Part shown: piece after piece, positions 16,776 to 27,241 of the stretch
Layout of the letters: every line of letters begins with the position of its first letter
Numbering within the stretch: the stretch's first letter is position 1
NCBI GenBank assembly: GCA_964567585.1
Contig: CAZMND010000002.1
Location: forward strand, 1-64,000
DNA from: CALZKI01 sp964567585
GTDB taxonomy: Bacteria; Bacillota; Clostridia; Lachnospirales; Lachnospiraceae
Direction: 5' to 3'
DNA: 64,000 nucleotides
Program-made: the position numbers and the translations under genes
Notes under the pieces: model-generated
Database searches by the model: none
What the model was told of the DNA's origin: nothing
Seen by the model: only the letters and a program-made list of their open reading frames with translations

Positions 16776-19700
16776 TTCTGAAAAAGAACAAAGAAACTGT
16801 CAAAAAAGTAAATAAAAAAGCACTGGACAAAAGAAATTATTTTTTCTTTGCCTTGGTGGGTGTTATTTTAATCGGAATTCTTATGATTCTTCAGACGAGG
16901 TTTAAAGAATACTTCCGTTTGAATAATGATGGATTTGCCGTTGTCAGCAATACAGTTACGGAATACTTGAGTATTGATCCAAACGAAGAAGACGTTGAGA
17001 AAATTATTTCGCTTAAGTCTTTTGACGCCTTGGAATATCTTTATACACAGGGAGGAAAAATTTTCCTTGGTGAGGATAAAAAGGTAGAAGTTGATACTTC
17101 GTATCCTGTGTATATGAATCAGGGCGCGGTATTACAACTGATAGAGGGAACCGGTATCCTGTATGATGAGGATTACGAAAGGGTGGAAACATATCAGGGG
17201 CTCTATATTGAGGGCGGTTATGCGTATAACGTGGACGGACAAAAAGCCGATCCTGTGAGATATCTGTTCCTCGGTATGAATAATGGTAACTTTGTTAACT
17301 TTGATGAAATTACTTATCACTTAAAAAATGAAGAATATGATATTAATGAAAACTCTCTGGTTCACTTTGAAGCAGATTATTTTTCATATTATGAATATGA
17401 AAAAGGGGAACTTGTTTATAAATACTGTGTAAGTGTAAATGATTCATTCAAACTTAAGGTTGGAGAAACACAGTATACTTATGATGAATTATTAAAACTT
17501 TTGGGATTAAGAAGTGAATATGCTTCGTTTGATGGCATTGAAAAAGATGAAAATGTCGAAGAAGATTTTACTGTTAATGACGATGTCGAGATGGATGAAG
17601 ATGAGGATGATACGGTAGAAGCCCAAGTGGAAAAACCGAAAGCACAGCCGTCTACGCCGCCTACACCTCCGGCACCGAGTCAAGGAAAAGAAAATACGAA
17701 TTCGTCACCGGGAGTCAGACCGGAAGGAATTGTGAGACCGGGAAGCGGTTCGGGAAATACGGAAGATAAGACAGATGAGGTTGAAAATTATATACAGCCG
17801 AATGTTATTATCAACAGTGTAAGTGCAAAGGTGTACCGTATCGAAATCGATGCAACCGTATATGATCCGGCAAACCGTATCGATACAACCAGATTTGTCC
17901 GTTTTGAAGTATATGAAGTGGATAAAGACGGTAATGAGCAGTTGGCTATGAGAAGTTACAGAAGAGGAGAAGGACAGAATGTTACGACTCTAGGCGGCGG
18001 TGCAATTAAGCCGGAAACGACATATCGTATCTATGGCGACTATACGTATTTTGACCAGTATGACAAAGAACAATATGTAGATTTGGGTTCATATGAAATT
18101 ACAACGGGAAGTTTTTCTGATTTAACCCAAATTTCATTAACACATAAACAAGGTACCAGTTATCACAATAGAATTGAAGTTGTGGATTTTGGTTACAAAC
18201 CGGATGAATCTGATGATGAATTAATATATGGTATAAGCCAATATGGCGGTATCAGATTTGTTGTTAAAAACAAAACTACAGGTGCTGAAGTTACTTCAAG
18301 AATACTGACAGTAGGTGAAACAAACAGCTTCAAGGCCAACAACGGTGTAATTTTAAACAGTCTCAGCACTCTGAAAGCCAAAACAGAATATCAGTATGAA
18401 TTTGAAATTGAAGACTATTTTGGAAATAAAATTACATTGGAAAATGCAATTGGATATGCGATGACAAGTAATCATGCTCCAAGTGCAACAATTATTGAAA
18501 AAAATAATGAAATTGGAAGAATGGTATTAACATTATCCATTGAGGATGTTGATGCTGCGGCAGTTCCGTCTAAAAGCACGACGGATGCGGCGGATGCTTG
18601 TGATGTTTATGTAATTCTGACAAAAGATGATCCTTCGCGTTTGGAAAAGTATACAACCTTCGAAGAGATGGAAGAAGCAGGTGTTATTACTGCGTATAAG
18701 AAGCTTGATGTGGGTGAATATACATATACACCATATGATTCAGAAACAGGAACAATTTCTGCCACAAATTTAGATATAGAATTTACAAATTTGAGATTGG
18801 GAGAAAAATTCTTTGTTACCGTGTATGGTGATTATGATTTAACCAACCAGAAAGGTCCGCAGTATTTCAAACCAATAGGTCAGTCATCCTTTAAAACGAC
18901 TGATTTGAACTCGCTTGGTAAAATCTACGTTACAGTAGATTTTGATACAGACAGACTTACATATAAATCATTGCCAATGAGCTTCCATTTAAATAACGAA
19001 GCTACAAGTCCGCAGTTAGAAACGCTTATAACAGGTATGAAAATTGATGTTATAAGAGATGGCGGAGTAGGTGATGATGCAATTATTGATGCGACTTTTG
19101 GATTTACGGACAGTACGTTGGCTGCCGATGGTAGCACAAAGATAATTGATATGTTTAAAAATACGGCGGTAACATATCTTGCCGATAATTTGCAGAGTAT
19201 GACAGAATATCAGCTGAAGGCGGTTATATATGCAAAATATCAGGATGAGGAATATGAAATTACACCGCAGTTGTCAAACTATGCATTTAAAACCCTTCGT
19301 AAACCGGCGGAAGTAATTGTGGAAGATTTACTTTTTGCGGCAGGAACCTTGGTTTTTGACGTAAAAGTAGAAGATCCTGACGAAACTGTTATCGGTATTT
19401 CGGGAGATAAGGTGGTAGTCCAACTGTATACAAGAGAAGGTGAGTTTGTTAAAACAACCCGTGTGGAAAAAGGTCTGGAAGAATGGCAGACGGTTACCTT
19501 TGATAATTTGGACCCGGGTAAAAAATACCAAATTCGATTTGTGGCGGTAGAATATAACGAAGGTTATACAAATGCAAGCTATGAGTCTAACAAAATATTA
19601 AAAACAGTAGATGTTAATGAATCCATGAGTATGGATGGAACAATAAAATTGCAGTCTGTTAGCGAAATAGACGGTGATGTGGAGCATTACCAAGCATTGG

Positions 19701-22700
19701 TTAAGGCTACACTTAGTGACCCGGACCATTATCTGACAAGAAAGGATGCAATTCCTTACTACATCAGAGTGGAAAAAGATGGTGTAATTGTCGAAGATAC
19801 GGCATATGATTTGTCGCAGGAAGAAGAAGCTGCTGTCTACGAAAAGAAACATAGCTACATTGTTGACAAAGGCGAACATACATATAAATTTACAATGTAT
19901 GTGATTGTAAGTGACAGATTCGTAGAATTGGATACACTTACATTTACAACAGAAGAAATTATTCAGGGATTTGATACTGCATATGAAATGATAAAGCTTC
20001 TTCAGGACAATCCGGATGGTAAATATGTTGCAACAAACAGTTTTGTACTCAATTCCAATGAATGGAATTTCAAAGATGTTGTGGACCCGGGTGATGTGGA
20101 AGCAATGCCGGAAGCAGATCTTGAGGCTATGGGAGATGGCTTATCAGGGGCCAATATTGTTAATATTTTCAATGGTAAAATTGATTTCCAAGGTTTTACC
20201 TTGACACATAACTATTATGAAGATTCCCAAAGAATGATTACTAATATTGGTTCCCAAGGTGTTATTGAAAATTTTGTGTATTCGGTTAAATGTTTAAATG
20301 CTACCAGAGTTTATGATGATGGTGTACTTTGCTATCGAAATTTTGGTACGATTCGTGACATTTATATGAAATACCATGGAGGATATTATTTAAATAATGA
20401 ATATTTTGGTATTTTATGTCGAATTAATTCTTCAACAGGTATAATTGAAAAATTTGTTATTGAGAATATTCCTGACGAAGGTTTTTCAAGTTTTAGTGCA
20501 TACAAAAATGCCGGAATTGTGGCAAATACAAATTATGGCATTGTGCGTTATGGATATGCATATGGAGAAAATGTTGTTACTACTGAAGTAAACCAAATTA
20601 CATCAAGAGATATCGGTGGTTTGGTGGGTGTTAATGCTACACTTGGTAATATGTATAGTTTATATAGTTTACTAAATGTGGATGAAACCAGCTTGCGTAA
20701 GGACAGCGATTATACATATGGTGGTGATTATGGTGCAGTTTGTGGACGTTCAACGGGCAAACTTCACAATCTTTATTCTGCAAAAGACAGTTTTATTATA
20801 GAAAGTAAAAATAGTGAAGCGGATGGTTATCATCATAGTCAGGTTGTTGGTCGGAGAACAAGACCAACTAACTCGAATGTTTATTATTATAGTAATAAAT
20901 CATATCCGGATGCGGAAGCTTCAAAAGTATATAGTGTTGGCATTAATGAGTTATATGATGTAACATGGCAAAAAAATATGTTGACGGATAATTTTGATGT
21001 GAGTCTTGTAGAGGTTGGATATTATCCACACATTGAACTTTCTTCGGATTTGCCGGAACAGGAGTATATTGCATTACCTACAAGGGATATGTCACAACAA
21101 GTTGAAATATCTAGAGCGACTGTAATGGAATATGGTGTTTTAGCGGATGGAAAGACCGATTGTGCAACAGTAGAATTTGTATTTTCAAATAGAGATGGCG
21201 TGAATATTATCGGTCTTGAAATTACAGACCTTGATGTAGAACTTGATTTAACAACAGCATCTTATGAAGATGGTTATACTACAATTTGGGGTGTGGTTTC
21301 CAATCCGAGAAGCTTTTATTCGGAATACGAGATACAGAGCGTAAAATATTATCGAAACAGTAATCTTTCTGCCAATGCAGTAAACTATCTTTTAAAGGCA
21401 GATTTTTGCCGTAAAATTTATACTACAGATGACTGGTATGATTATATGGTTGACCGCAATAGTGCGGAGGAATACGAAAACATAAAATTAGAAGCTGATT
21501 TGGATTTCCAAGGTATTAAAGCGGATGATATTATGGTTAAATATGCCTTTGACCGTATTTTTGACGGCAATGGACATACGATTTCCAACATTGACTTACA
21601 ATATGGATTTAATGCAAAAAATAATTCTACTATAAGACGATTGTTTAAGGGAGACATTCAGTACAGTAGTACCATTAAGAATTTATATATTGAAAATTAT
21701 AAAGCAGGTGGAAAATATTATTATGCATCAAAAGGTAAAACATATATTTCCACATCAGCAGGTGTTTTTGGTACGGTTTATGGTGTGTTAGAAAACATAC
21801 ATGTAAAAGATGTGGAACTTTATACCTACAGTTATGCAGGCGGTTTGGCGGCATATCTGGCAGCTTCCGGTGAAGCAAAGGATTGTTCAGTAACAAATCT
21901 TAATTTAGTGTATTGTGATCCGAATGATACTAATGTTGACAGTTTTATCGGTGGTCTTGTTGGTCGAATGAATGAATCAAGACTGAGTCATTGCTATACA
22001 CAAAATGTAAATATTACTGTTGAAGAGACAAAATCAACTTATGGTATAGGTGGTGTTGTTGGCTATGCAGTAAACAGTGTGATTGACACAGCTTATGCGG
22101 AAGGTGAAATTGTCAGTCGAGCACAAAAAGTTGGTGGTGTTGTAGGACATTACTATTGTACAAATGCTGCTGTTGCATGTATGAAAAATATGTATGCAAA
22201 GGTGGATATAATTTGTTATACAGATATTGTTGGTGGTTTGGTCGGTCAGAATAATATTACCCAGGAAAGAGTCAGTGCAACAAATAACTTTTCAGGTATT
22301 GCTTTTGGAAACGTTTATCTTTCCAACATTGATTCTGTGAACTGTTCACAGACCATTGGTGCAAATTTAGGTAAGACTGCAACCTTCTATGGCTACGAAG
22401 AGCAGCTTGTCAATGGTATATCCGGTGTAGGCTATGAAGGAAAAGAAGAGTATATCAGAGGGCTGGCAAGTTTTGACGAACTGATGAATGATGCAGAAAA
22501 TACATATTTTAATGTGATTGAATTTGAAAATGTATATGATGTATCCGGTGCAGAAGACGGTTATTTGCCGAAAATGTACTATGAAGACCAAAGTAAAGGT
22601 TTGCTTCCAAATCAAACAGATTTAGTATTAAATGAACTAAGGGAACTGGATATTGAAGTAACAAATGTTCTTCATAATGATGTAAACAGGCTTGTAACTG

Positions 22701-25700
22701 TAGAACTTCGAAATCCGAATAATTACAAAATTACAGCAATCAATATCAGAGATTTAAAATATCATTTTGTTGATATGACAAAAGGAAGTGCTCATTATGG
22801 AGATGCGGTTTCTATTGATGTGGCATCGGATTATGATAGAGGATATACGCGTATTTATCTTCAGTATGATGAAGAGCGAAATCAGGAATATTTTTTAGAC
22901 AGTTATGTTTTGGACAAAATCTCGTTCTATGCTGTTGAAAACAGTGGATTAGATAAAAATCTTACATCAGATAGCATAACAACTAATTTAAAAGATATTG
23001 AGATTTATTCAAGAATTAATGTAATGTTATGTATGGATATTCCGAATGTTTCGGCATGGCAGAATATTGCAAATAGGGAAAATAATGGTCATACCTATGA
23101 AAATTACCGTTTGACAGGCGATTTGGACTTCACTTATGAAAAACCTGCAACGAATTTGAAACTTGGACGATTGATTTCGGATAATGGTGAAAGAACTATC
23201 CGAAATGTTAATATCAAAGGTGCAGATATGCATTTGATTTCAAGATTAAATAGTGGTATATCCGGTGTTAATTTTGTTAATTGTACGGTTACATCATCGA
23301 CAGTAAACTGTATTGGACTTATTGGTGTATCGAATGGTTCAATAATTAATTGTGATTTTGAAAAAATTACAATTAATCCACAGACCAATAACCGTGATGA
23401 AGTTGGTATTATCGGTCACTGTAATGGTGGTACATATAAAAATATTACCTTAAAAGATATTACAATTAATGCCACACAAACAAATATCGATTATGTTGGT
23501 GGTTTTGCAGGTAAAGTTCAAGATGAAAGTTTTTACGAAAATATCGCGGCTTCAAATATCAAGGTAACAGGAACTGCGAATTATGTCGGCGGTTTGGCGG
23601 GCTATATTGAAACAGCAAATGTGAAAGATATAGATATCAGTGATATTGTAGTGGATGGAAAAGCAAACTACGTAGGTGGCTTTAGTGGACTACTTGGTGC
23701 TAATAGTAACTATAGAGATCAAGTTGCCTCTAATATAAGAATTACAGGAACGGCTACTTATGATGCAGAGGGAAGATGTGTATCCTCTACAACCAATATT
23801 TATGGAAATAAATATGTAGGCGGATTTGTAGGATATATTTGTGAAAAAGTTGGTACAGCATATGAAGTTTCACGAATTAATCCGAATCTGTTAGTAGATC
23901 AGGTGGTTGTAGAAGGGCTTGATTGCTTCGGTGGTGCTATTGGTTGGTCCTATACCAATATGTATCATTTAACAGTAAGTAATAGTTTAGTAAAAACAAG
24001 AAGCACTATGGATTCGGCAACAGTTTATGCATCATGTGGCGGTATCATAGGTGAAACGACATATTCAGCCACTAGGGCACTTTTGACAGATAATGTTTTG
24101 ATTGATGTTACAAATACCAATAATGTAGGTGGCCTTGTGGGTGCATATAGCAAAGCTACCATGCAACAGTGTTTTGCTAAAAACAGCCATATCAATGCTT
24201 CAAAAACCAATAAATGTACAGAAACATTGATAAATGTTGGTGGTCTTATAGGATGTTATGAAAATTCAATGTATTATAACGGAGTTCTCAATACCAATAT
24301 TTATGCTCCGGATTATAGTAATGTCGGTGGCCTTGTAGGTCGTTTATCTACATCCCTTGCCAATAGTCATTATGTTGGCCGTTCCTTCTATTTGGCTGAT
24401 TATGATAAAGAAGCAGAATTAGAATATTTAGCAGATACATTGAATCGATATACGGCAGCTGCATCAGATGATTATTATGTTGTAGGTTTTACAAACGTTG
24501 GTGGTCTTGTAGGTATGCAAAACAGTGGTTATGTAAGAGAAAATTATTCTAATGCTAATGTTATTGCAGCCAATACACAGATAGCCGGTGGTATGGTTGG
24601 TATGTACTGTAATGAGTATATTGCAAGTGTTTCTGCAGGAAAAACGAATTATACATATTCTGTAACCGGTATGTATAATAACTATTTTGCAGGAAATGTA
24701 ACGGCTGTTAATGGTTATGCAGGAGGGGCAATTGGTAGGACAGGACTTCTATATAAGGGTCTGGGTACTGATGCAAATGGAACTGTTTCATTGACAGGCT
24801 ATAATGGTAGCCGTATCAAAGGTGTAAACTCTAATACCAACGAAGTAGATAAAACATACGGTAATATTGTATTTGCTGATACAATTACCGGTGGAAGTGG
24901 CAAAACAGGTGCTTTTGCAGCTGATGACACCAAGTTTGTATTTATTGGTCGAGATAACCGTATTTGGGATAAAACTATTTTAAATGATGGTACAGGTAAT
25001 GTTTATGCAGCTTCAATAACGAAGGAAGACGGAGCGTATGCGTATAATTACTGGAATCCTGATAAAACAAAGCTTGCTTCAGGTTTCCCTAGTAAATTGA
25101 ATGAGATGCAAGTTTTTGAAAGCACAGATCTTGATGGTAGTTATGTTGTAAATACTAAATATAACAGAGCAAGTAACTTCTACAGTTCTATTGGTTGGAC
25201 ATTGGCATATACAGGAACGGCATCTTATGGTTATGTAAACCGTAATACATACTGGGGAGCATCCGTAGGTGATATCCCGGATGGTTCCGGCGGCACAAAG
25301 GGGCTTAGAAACAGATATGATCCAAATGTATATGATTCCGGCTCATACCTGCCGATTATCCGTGAAGCTACTACAACAATGTATAACCAGGATAATCTTG
25401 TTCAGAAGCAGTTTACTTTAAGCAGACTGCCGTTGCCAAGAGATAAGGCTATGGCACGTACACTTAGTTTGACTTCAAATTATGGTTTGAGACAGATAGA
25501 AGCTACTTACGGTACCTTGTATGCATCGGATATTGATAAAATCAACGTGGAATTCTCTGATGATTTGGTAGATGCAGGATATTATGTATTAAAATCAGGT
25601 GATACTGTAATTGCAAAAGAAGTAATTAAAGACAGGGTAACAACATTTAGTTATGCATTTGATGAAAACATAACCTTCGAATATGGTTTCTTAAAAGATA

Positions 25701-27202
25701 CGAGTTTATCGGAAGATACTATTTTGAAGGGAAGTAATCTTGAGGAACTGGAAAGCCTTCTTTTCGGTGTGAATGATATTAAGACAGATATTATGGTATA
25801 CAGAAATGATTACTATTATATTTCGGAGGAAGGTCTTGTTTCATCAGCAGGCACATGGGCAGGCGACTTTGTTACATTGATGAATGGTAAAGCATTAGAT
25901 GCAAGTGGAAATATCTGGAATGTAGAAAGCCGTAAGAAAGTAGGAAGTGTTACACAAACAGTGAAACAAAGTGAGGATAATCCACTTTGGACATTCAAAT
26001 ACGGAAGTATTGATATAAAAACCTATGCGAAGTTCAGTGCAATTGAATCGGAATATGATACTATCAACAGAAATGCACAGATTTTTGTACTGAATGAACA
26101 GTTATTCGCTGTGGATGGTTCGCTTGAAACAAGAAAGACGGATATTTTGATTTACAAACTGAATGGCGTTCAATACCAGACAGTTCTGGGTAATGATGGT
26201 ATGATGGTTGATATGATGCAGGATGATTGGAATATTCCGGAAGACGTGGACAATCAGGCGATTGTTCGTATGAGTAATACGTTAAATGCATCGGTTCCAT
26301 ATGTTCTTGTTGAATACAATAACGGCGGAATTATCGGATATAATTACGCAACAGGCGATATCCTTTTTGATAACAGTATCGAAAAAGAAGTTTCTCTGTT
26401 AGATTATGCGGTTGAATTCTTTGGTGAGAAGAAAGATTCACAGTATGCAAATATCAGCAATACTTATTCGGCAAATGCTAATTTGAGTGAAATGATTCAT
26501 TCAGCTGCTGATTTGGAAAAAATTGTCGGTAACAGTTCGGGTGAACTTGTAACTGATAACAGTACCGGAGAAAATACAGGTTCTACGGTAGGTGCGCAGG
26601 CGATGGCGGATGCAAATAATGCACAGGCAGGAGAAGGTGTACAAGGAAGCAGTGATGCACTGAATGGCCAGGGTTCTAATGAAGATGATTTTGCAGGCGT
26701 AAAGGATGATGAAGAAGGTACGTTTGTAAGTACACAGGAAACAGAACCTGAAAATGCTACAGAAAATGAAAGTACTTCTTCTGAAACATCAACCGAAATC
26801 GTGGAAGATGAAAACACCAAGGATTCGGATGATACTAATGTAGATAATACGGAAGAAGGTAATTCGTCTGCGAATAATCCAAATCCGAGCGAACGTCCGG
26901 AAAATCCGGGTGAAAATCAGGAAGTCGGAGCCGGAGAATATATGACTGTTTACAACAATGAAACAGGCGTATATGAAATTGTCAGTGTGGCAGAGTATCT
27001 CACTAAGGATGCGTATATTTCCGAAAATCATAAACTGGGTATTAAAGATTTATCTAAAGAAGTATCCAGTGGATATGCGGTATCGACTATTGATGTAAAT
27101 CAGGAAAGAGGTATTATTATGTACATTATTCCGATTTTCATTATCTTTGGTATTGCAGGCGCAATTATTATTTATGTAAAACGTAAAGAGCGTAAAGCAT
27201 AA
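16772..27202 (+). CDS. Giant double-anchored surface protein with Fn3-like and GLUG beta-helix regions (3476 aa)
   Basis: Last operon gene, overlapping the previous one by 4 bp. Layout by residue: basic N-tail and membrane helix (23-41); beta-rich head (about 45-260); acidic then Pro/Ser-rich linker (about 262-345, with STPPTPPAPSQ); Fn3-like domains (about 345-1065); a long right-handed beta-helix-like region (about 1066-2740) with at least 15 GLUG-type VGGLVG motifs; further beta domains; a Glu/Ser/Asn-rich stretch (about 3250-3386); and a C-terminal membrane helix (about 3448-3468) followed by KRKERKA. With helices at both ends it should be fixed to the membrane twice, with over 3300 residues outside. 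There is no sortase motif. Such repeats are typical of adhesins. Function unknown; operon context suggests a fibre of the ATPase-like machine. Confidence 0.88.
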   Translation: MILKKNKETVKKVNKKALDKRNYFFFALVGVILIGILMILQTRFKEYFRLNNDGFAVVSNTVTEYLSIDPNEEDVEKIISLKSFDALEYLYTQGGKIFLGEDKKVEVDTSYPVYMNQGAVLQLIEGTGILYDEDYERVETYQGLYIEGGYAYNVDGQKADPVRYLFLGMNNGNFVNFDEITYHLKNEEYDINENSLVHFEADYFSYYEYEKGELVYKYCVSVNDSFKLKVGETQYTYDELLKLLGLRSEYASFDGIEKDENVEEDFTVNDDVEMDEDEDDTVEAQVEKPKAQPSTPPTPPAPSQGKENTNSSPGVRPEGIVRPGSGSGNTEDKTDEVENYIQPNVIINSVSAKVYRIEIDATVYDPANRIDTTRFVRFEVYEVDKDGNEQLAMRSYRRGEGQNVTTLGGGAIKPETTYRIYGDYTYFDQYDKEQYVDLGSYEITTGSFSDLTQISLTHKQGTSYHNRIEVVDFGYKPDESDDELIYGISQYGGIRFVVKNKTTGAEVTSRILTVGETNSFKANNGVILNSLSTLKAKTEYQYEFEIEDYFGNKITLENAIGYAMTSNHAPSATIIEKNNEIGRMVLTLSIEDVDAAAVPSKSTTDAADACDVYVILTKDDPSRLEKYTTFEEMEEAGVITAYKKLDVGEYTYTPYDSETGTISATNLDIEFTNLRLGEKFFVTVYGDYDLTNQKGPQYFKPIGQSSFKTTDLNSLGKIYVTVDFDTDRLTYKSLPMSFHLNNEATSPQLETLITGMKIDVIRDGGVGDDAIIDATFGFTDSTLAADGSTKIIDMFKNTAVTYLADNLQSMTEYQLKAVIYAKYQDEEYEITPQLSNYAFKTLRKPAEVIVEDLLFAAGTLVFDVKVEDPDETVIGISGDKVVVQLYTREGEFVKTTRVEKGLEEWQTVTFDNLDPGKKYQIRFVAVEYNEGYTNASYESNKILKTVDVNESMSMDGTIKLQSVSEIDGDVEHYQALVKATLSDPDHYLTRKDAIPYYIRVEKDGVIVEDTAYDLSQEEEAAVYEKKHSYIVDKGEHTYKFTMYVIVSDRFVELDTLTFTTEEIIQGFDTAYEMIKLLQDNPDGKYVATNSFVLNSNEWNFKDVVDPGDVEAMPEADLEAMGDGLSGANIVNIFNGKIDFQGFTLTHNYYEDSQRMITNIGSQGVIENFVYSVKCLNATRVYDDGVLCYRNFGTIRDIYMKYHGGYYLNNEYFGILCRINSSTGIIEKFVIENIPDEGFSSFSAYKNAGIVANTNYGIVRYGYAYGENVVTTEVNQITSRDIGGLVGVNATLGNMYSLYSLLNVDETSLRKDSDYTYGGDYGAVCGRSTGKLHNLYSAKDSFIIESKNSEADGYHHSQVVGRRTRPTNSNVYYYSNKSYPDAEASKVYSVGINELYDVTWQKNMLTDNFDVSLVEVGYYPHIELSSDLPEQEYIALPTRDMSQQVEISRATVMEYGVLADGKTDCATVEFVFSNRDGVNIIGLEITDLDVELDLTTASYEDGYTTIWGVVSNPRSFYSEYEIQSVKYYRNSNLSANAVNYLLKADFCRKIYTTDDWYDYMVDRNSAEEYENIKLEADLDFQGIKADDIMVKYAFDRIFDGNGHTISNIDLQYGFNAKNNSTIRRLFKGDIQYSSTIKNLYIENYKAGGKYYYASKGKTYISTSAGVFGTVYGVLENIHVKDVELYTYSYAGGLAAYLAASGEAKDCSVTNLNLVYCDPNDTNVDSFIGGLVGRMNESRLSHCYTQNVNITVEETKSTYGIGGVVGYAVNSVIDTAYAEGEIVSRAQKVGGVVGHYYCTNAAVACMKNMYAKVDIICYTDIVGGLVGQNNITQERVSATNNFSGIAFGNVYLSNIDSVNCSQTIGANLGKTATFYGYEEQLVNGISGVGYEGKEEYIRGLASFDELMNDAENTYFNVIEFENVYDVSGAEDGYLPKMYYEDQSKGLLPNQTDLVLNELRELDIEVTNVLHNDVNRLVTVELRNPNNYKITAINIRDLKYHFVDMTKGSAHYGDAVSIDVASDYDRGYTRIYLQYDEERNQEYFLDSYVLDKISFYAVENSGLDKNLTSDSITTNLKDIEIYSRINVMLCMDIPNVSAWQNIANRENNGHTYENYRLTGDLDFTYEKPATNLKLGRLISDNGERTIRNVNIKGADMHLISRLNSGISGVNFVNCTVTSSTVNCIGLIGVSNGSIINCDFEKITINPQTNNRDEVGIIGHCNGGTYKNITLKDITINATQTNIDYVGGFAGKVQDESFYENIAASNIKVTGTANYVGGLAGYIETANVKDIDISDIVVDGKANYVGGFSGLLGANSNYRDQVASNIRITGTATYDAEGRCVSSTTNIYGNKYVGGFVGYICEKVGTAYEVSRINPNLLVDQVVVEGLDCFGGAIGWSYTNMYHLTVSNSLVKTRSTMDSATVYASCGGIIGETTYSATRALLTDNVLIDVTNTNNVGGLVGAYSKATMQQCFAKNSHINASKTNKCTETLINVGGLIGCYENSMYYNGVLNTNIYAPDYSNVGGLVGRLSTSLANSHYVGRSFYLADYDKEAELEYLADTLNRYTAAASDDYYVVGFTNVGGLVGMQNSGYVRENYSNANVIAANTQIAGGMVGMYCNEYIASVSAGKTNYTYSVTGMYNNYFAGNVTAVNGYAGGAIGRTGLLYKGLGTDANGTVSLTGYNGSRIKGVNSNTNEVDKTYGNIVFADTITGGSGKTGAFAADDTKFVFIGRDNRIWDKTILNDGTGNVYAASITKEDGAYAYNYWNPDKTKLASGFPSKLNEMQVFESTDLDGSYVVNTKYNRASNFYSSIGWTLAYTGTASYGYVNRNTYWGASVGDIPDGSGGTKGLRNRYDPNVYDSGSYLPIIREATTTMYNQDNLVQKQFTLSRLPLPRDKAMARTLSLTSNYGLRQIEATYGTLYASDIDKINVEFSDDLVDAGYYVLKSGDTVIAKEVIKDRVTTFSYAFDENITFEYGFLKDTSLSEDTILKGSNLEELESLLFGVNDIKTDIMVYRNDYYYISEEGLVSSAGTWAGDFVTLMNGKALDASGNIWNVESRKKVGSVTQTVKQSEDNPLWTFKYGSIDIKTYAKFSAIESEYDTINRNAQIFVLNEQLFAVDGSLETRKTDILIYKLNGVQYQTVLGNDGMMVDMMQDDWNIPEDVDNQAIVRMSNTLNASVPYVLVEYNNGGIIGYNYATGDILFDNSIEKEVSLLDYAVEFFGEKKDSQYANISNTYSANANLSEMIHSAADLEKIVGNSSGELVTDNSTGENTGSTVGAQAMADANNAQAGEGVQGSSDALNGQGSNEDDFAGVKDDEEGTFVSTQETEPENATENESTSSETSTEIVEDENTKDSDDTNVDNTEEGNSSANNPNPSERPENPGENQEVGAGEYMTVYNNETGVYEIVSVAEYLTKDAYISENHKLGIKDLSKEVSSGYAVSTIDVNQERGIIMYIIPIFIIFGIAGAIIIYVKRKERKA
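20609..24745 (+). repeat. GLUG-type motif array within the 3476-aa protein
   Basis: Short motifs of the form (V/I/A)GG(L/V/F)(V/A)G recur every 40-80 residues. They include IGGLVG, IGGVVG, VGGVVG, VGGLVG (several), VGGFAG, VGGLAG, VGGFVG, VGGLIG and AGGMVG, each between short beta strands. At least 15 are readable. GLUG motifs are known from bacterial surface adhesins and IgA-peptidase-like proteins. The stretch should form an elongated solenoid. Confidence 0.85.
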
Positions 27203-27210
27203 AACTAAAG

Positions 27211-27241
27211 GAGTCGTAATTTGATGATTACGGCTCTTTTT
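27211..27241 (+). terminator. Rho-independent terminator ending the large operon
   Basis: A 10-bp stem (27211-27220 with 27227-27236, one G-U pair) and a 6-base loop are followed by five T residues. It lies 8 bp after the stop of the 3476-aa gene and closes the operon that starts near 2620. Confidence 0.88.

Noticed and set aside
20609..24745. Phage or mobile-element origin of the GLUG-rich gene.
   Set aside because: No integrase, capsid, tail or transposase genes and no flanking repeats were seen. The gene is tied by 4-bp overlap to the preceding operon gene.
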